Of a DNA stretch of 64,000 nucleotides, positions 62,140 to 64,000 are shown piece by piece. The position numbers and the translations under genes were made by a program. The notes under the pieces are model-generated. The model was given only the letters and a program-made list of their open reading frames with translations. It was not told where the DNA came from and made no database searches. Positions within the stretch are counted from its first letter, which is position 1. Each line of letters begins with the position of its first letter. Source of the DNA: Clostridiales bacterium (GTDB taxonomy: Bacteria > Bacillota > Clostridia > Oscillospirales > Oscillospiraceae); NCBI GenBank assembly GCA_021205455.1, contig JAJPXL010000045.1:1-64000 (forward strand), in the 5' to 3' direction.

Positions 62140-62251
62140 GGAGGCACAAATCAGGCAATCATGCGCATACCCGGAAACGGGGGGTGCCAGCGCATGGGTG
62201 GCTCTGCGCCACTCAAAGGGCACTGTCCGGAGTGCCGGACAGTGCCTTTTT
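62104..62251 (+). ncRNA. Candidate small RNA of about 150 nt
   Basis: The unit has a consensus-like promoter and a strong terminator and contains no supported gene. It lies antisense to the possible 45-residue hydrophobic frame and its upstream region. Together with the minus-strand candidate RNA it accounts for the 595-bp gene-free gap between the GH13 and aldo/keto reductase genes. Confidence 0.45.
62215..62251 (+). terminator. Intrinsic terminator of the candidate small RNA
   Basis: GGCACTGTCCGG and CCGGACAGTGCC form a perfect 12-bp stem, extended by A-T pairs and followed by TTTTT. It may also stop transcription from the minus-strand reductase gene. Confidence 0.8.
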
Positions 62252-62267
62252 GATTGACAATATCGGC

Positions 62268-63224
62268 TTACACCCTGTACAGCCAGTCCGCTTCTTCCGG
62301 CGTGAGATTCAGTTCCGCCGCGTCCAGGCTTTGCCCCAGCATCTCCGTATTCTCCGCGCCGACGATGGCAACCACGGGCAGCCGGTTGAAGATGATGTGC
62401 GCCAGCCCCACCGCGGGGATGGAGGCGTGCTTTTCCTCCGCCATCTGCTGCACCCGGGCCAAGCGCTTCATGTTCTCCGCAGAGCCGTAGGATTCCCGGA
62501 GGCTCGCCGGCATGGCGTCCAGCCCCTGCGCGTCCACCCGGGCGAAGAAGCCCTGGGCCTGGGAACTGAAGGCAAAGACGGGGATATGCTTCTCGGTATA
62601 ATAGGCGTATTTGTCGGGGGTCATCATCAGGGAACCGAACTGGGCGAAGTATTTATCCTCCGATGCGGCCAGGGACATACCAATCTGGCTGCCGCCGATG
62701 ACGCTGCTCCCCTTGCCCTCGGCGTACTCCACTGCCGCCTTCACGCGGTAGGTGTCGTAATTGGAGACACCCACCCGCCTGGCCTTGCCGGACTTGACGA
62801 TGTCCTCCATGATGTCCACGATTTCCTCAATCGGCACCTCCGGGTCATCCTTGTGAATCCAGTACATATCCAGGTAGTCCGTGTGCAGCACCTTCAGGCT
62901 GTGCTCCAGGTCGGACAGGATGCACGCCCGGTTGACCCGCTTCACATCGGGGGCGTCCGAAGTCGGATGGCCGCCCTTGGAGCAGACCATCAGCTTGCTG
63001 CGGTTGCCCCGGGATTGCAGGTATTCGCCCACCATTTCCTCGGAGTGGCCGTCGCCGTAGGCTCTGGCTGTGTCGATGGTGTTGCCGCCCCTGTCGATAA
63101 AGTAATCGTACAGCCGGAATTTCTCCTCTGTGGAGAGCCGCTCCATGCTCATGGACGACCCCATGGCAATTCTGGAGAACTTCATGGCAGAGCCGTTCGC
63201 GTCCTTCAATTCAATGTAAATCAT
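62268..63224 (-). CDS. Aldo/keto reductase
   Basis: This 318-residue NADPH-dependent oxidoreductase has the AKR barrel motifs: catalytic Asp and Tyr in NTIDTARAYGDGHSEE near 53, Lys in LMVCSKGGHP near 80, and His in LDMYWIHKDDPEVP near 118, plus a late nucleotide-binding stretch VAIVGAENTEMLG. The YdhF/general stress type is closest by feel. It follows AAGGAGGAAA. The upstream gene is a sugar symporter 36 bp away on the same strand, so they probably form an operon for a sugar or sugar acid. Confidence 0.92.
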   Translation of the reverse strand: MIYIELKDANGSAMKFSRIAMGSSMSMERLSTEEKFRLYDYFIDRGGNTIDTARAYGDGHSEEMVGEYLQSRGNRSKLMVCSKGGHPTSDAPDVKRVNRACILSDLEHSLKVLHTDYLDMYWIHKDDPEVPIEEIVDIMEDIVKSGKARRVGVSNYDTYRVKAAVEYAEGKGSSVIGGSQIGMSLAASEDKYFAQFGSLMMTPDKYAYYTEKHIPVFAFSSQAQGFFARVDAQGLDAMPASLRESYGSAENMKRLARVQQMAEEKHASIPAVGLAHIIFNRLPVVAIVGAENTEMLGQSLDAAELNLTPEEADWLYRV

Positions 63225-63260
63225 TGCAGTTTCCTCCTTGCTTTGTTGGCGGTACGTTCC

Positions 63261-64000
63261 TTACATACCCTGTTCCTGGCGAATCTTCTCCAACTCCGGC
63301 TCAAACTCCTTGTGCTTCTTGTCCAGGTCATAGAAGCTCATGGCAACAAAGATCAGCGCCAAGCTGAGCAGAGGAAGCCCGCCCCAAACGAAGTTGATGG
63401 CGCTCATGGCGGAGGCGGTCTGGGTCGCCGCGCCGCCGAGGTAGCTGGAGGCGCCCAAGATGCCCGCAATCAGGGAGCTGGCAATGCCGGAGCCGATCTG
63501 GCAGGCCAGCGAGAAGCTGGCCATGATAACGCCGGCGTTGATGGACCTCGTCTTGACCGTCAGCTCGTCCACAATATCCGGCTGGGTGGATTGAATCATG
63601 CACCCCACAAAGCCGCCGCCGAAGCCTGCAATCACCATGCCGATGACCATCATAGAGGCGGTGCTGGGCGCCAGGAACCGCAGGGCGACGCCAACTGCCG
63701 CAATGCCGATGCCAATCAGCGCAATGGGACGCTTGCCCAGCCTGTTCGCCAGAGACGGTACGACCAGAGGAGAGACCAGACCGGCAACGCTGTAAGCGGT
63801 CATCGCCAGGCCCATGATTGTGAAGTTTCCATTCATTTGGTAGGTGATGTAATAGGTCATGGTAGACATCAGCGAAATGACGTAGAACAGGTTCCCGAAG
63901 CAGAACAGCAACTCCACAACAAAGTTCTTGGTGGTAATATAGGCTTTCAGGTTCTTCAGCAGGGAGCCGTTGCTGCCGGGCTTCCTGGCCGCCTTGCCCG
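63261..64000 (-). CDS. GPH-family sugar:cation symporter, C-terminal part (runs off the window)
   Basis: The frame is open to the right edge, so the start is outside. The visible 246 residues include a cytoplasmic loop (AARKPGSNGSLLKNLKAYITTKNFV) and six hydrophobic helices, with the central-loop and helix-7 onward pattern of MelB-like glycoside-pentoside-hexuronide symporters, such as SPLVVPSLANRLGKRPIALIG. The track's M at 63917 is a GTG inside the gene, not a start. It is upstream of the aldo/keto reductase gene. Confidence 0.85.
   Translation of the reverse strand, partial: GKAARKPGSNGSLLKNLKAYITTKNFVVELLFCFGNLFYVISLMSTMTYYITYQMNGNFTIMGLAMTAYSVAGLVSPLVVPSLANRLGKRPIALIGIGIAAVGVALRFLAPSTASMMVIGMVIAGFGGGFVGCMIQSTQPDIVDELTVKTRSINAGVIMASFSLACQIGSGIASSLIAGILGASSYLGGAATQTASAMSAINFVWGGLPLLSLALIFVAMSFYDLDKKHKEFEPELEKIRQEQGM

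Noticed and set aside
62002-62223. 73-aa version of the hydrophobic minus-strand ORF
   Set aside because: Its GTG start lies inside a strong terminator hairpin, so only a shorter internal start is even possible.

Overview
The window looks like chromosome from a GC-rich, anaerobic, low-complexity-wall Firmicute, most probably a gut clostridium of the Oscillospiraceae/Ruminococcaceae type. This is inferred from several things seen together: Gram-positive-style sigma-A promoters with 16-18 bp spacers, strong AGGAGG ribosome binding sites with some GTG and TTG starts, a clostridial gene set (tmcAL beside ackA, zapA-U32-dut-maf-mreC-mreD-pbp2, uvrC-rsmD, an HPr-like protein without His15), LytTR/GHKL and PhoPR-type two-component systems, and no outer-membrane genes. 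No rRNA, tRNA, CRISPR array, insertion sequence or prophage was seen.

Layout, left to right. 1-4.4 kb: degenerate tandem repeats, then a Na/phosphate cotransporter behind a phased array of TTTACA repeats resembling a Pho box, followed by a PhoP/PhoR-like pair that is the obvious candidate regulator. 4.4-13.6 kb: a structured non-coding stretch and a complete peptide ABC importer operon in which the binding protein, one permease and both ATPases are much larger than usual, ending in a small DUF3899-like membrane protein. 13.8-18.4 kb: a sugar-type ABC importer (ATPase, two permeases, binding protein), the binding protein having both a lipobox and a C-terminal membrane anchor; then an OB-fold-like lipoprotein. 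19.4-25.1 kb (minus strand): a DUF2089 regulator with a frameshifted membrane partner, pfkA, cca, a Big2 surface protein and a membrane-anchored C39 peptidase. 25.4-31.9 kb: an acyltransferase, rsmG, a MinD-like ATPase lacking the membrane-targeting tail, a methylglyoxal-synthase-like protein lacking its catalytic residues, a YdjM-like hydrolase, rpe, a HAD phosphatase, a candidate small RNA, a small membrane protein with two SOS-box-like operators, a 40-residue gene and a VanZ-like protein. 32-35.3 kb: an amino-acid:Na symporter controlled by a tandem glycine riboswitch, divergent from lysA.

35.4-44.8 kb is a carbohydrate region: GH43 and GH3 enzymes on the minus strand, divergent from a membrane-anchored GH3 enzyme with its domains in swapped order, followed by a LytTR response regulator and GHKL kinase. 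45-52.5 kb holds housekeeping genes (an HPr-like protein, uvrC, rsmD, a coiled-coil protein, pcp, a FUSC-type membrane protein, ackA, tmcAL). 52.6-61.7 kb is a division and wall-elongation cluster (zapA, a U32 peptidase, dut, maf, mreC, mreD, PBP2) followed by a GH13 enzyme. 61.7-62.3 kb is a non-coding stretch dense in hairpins with at least one clear promoter-terminator pair. The right end has an aldo/keto reductase and the C-terminal part of a GPH-type sugar symporter that runs off the window.

Functionally the window joins peptide and sugar import to glycolysis and fermentation (pfkA, rpe, ackA), plus phosphate and glycine uptake with visible cis-regulation. The least explained items are the SOS-like micro-protein locus, the MinD-like/degenerate MGS pair, the enlarged peptide importer, and the two candidate small RNAs at 30.5 and 62.1 kb.
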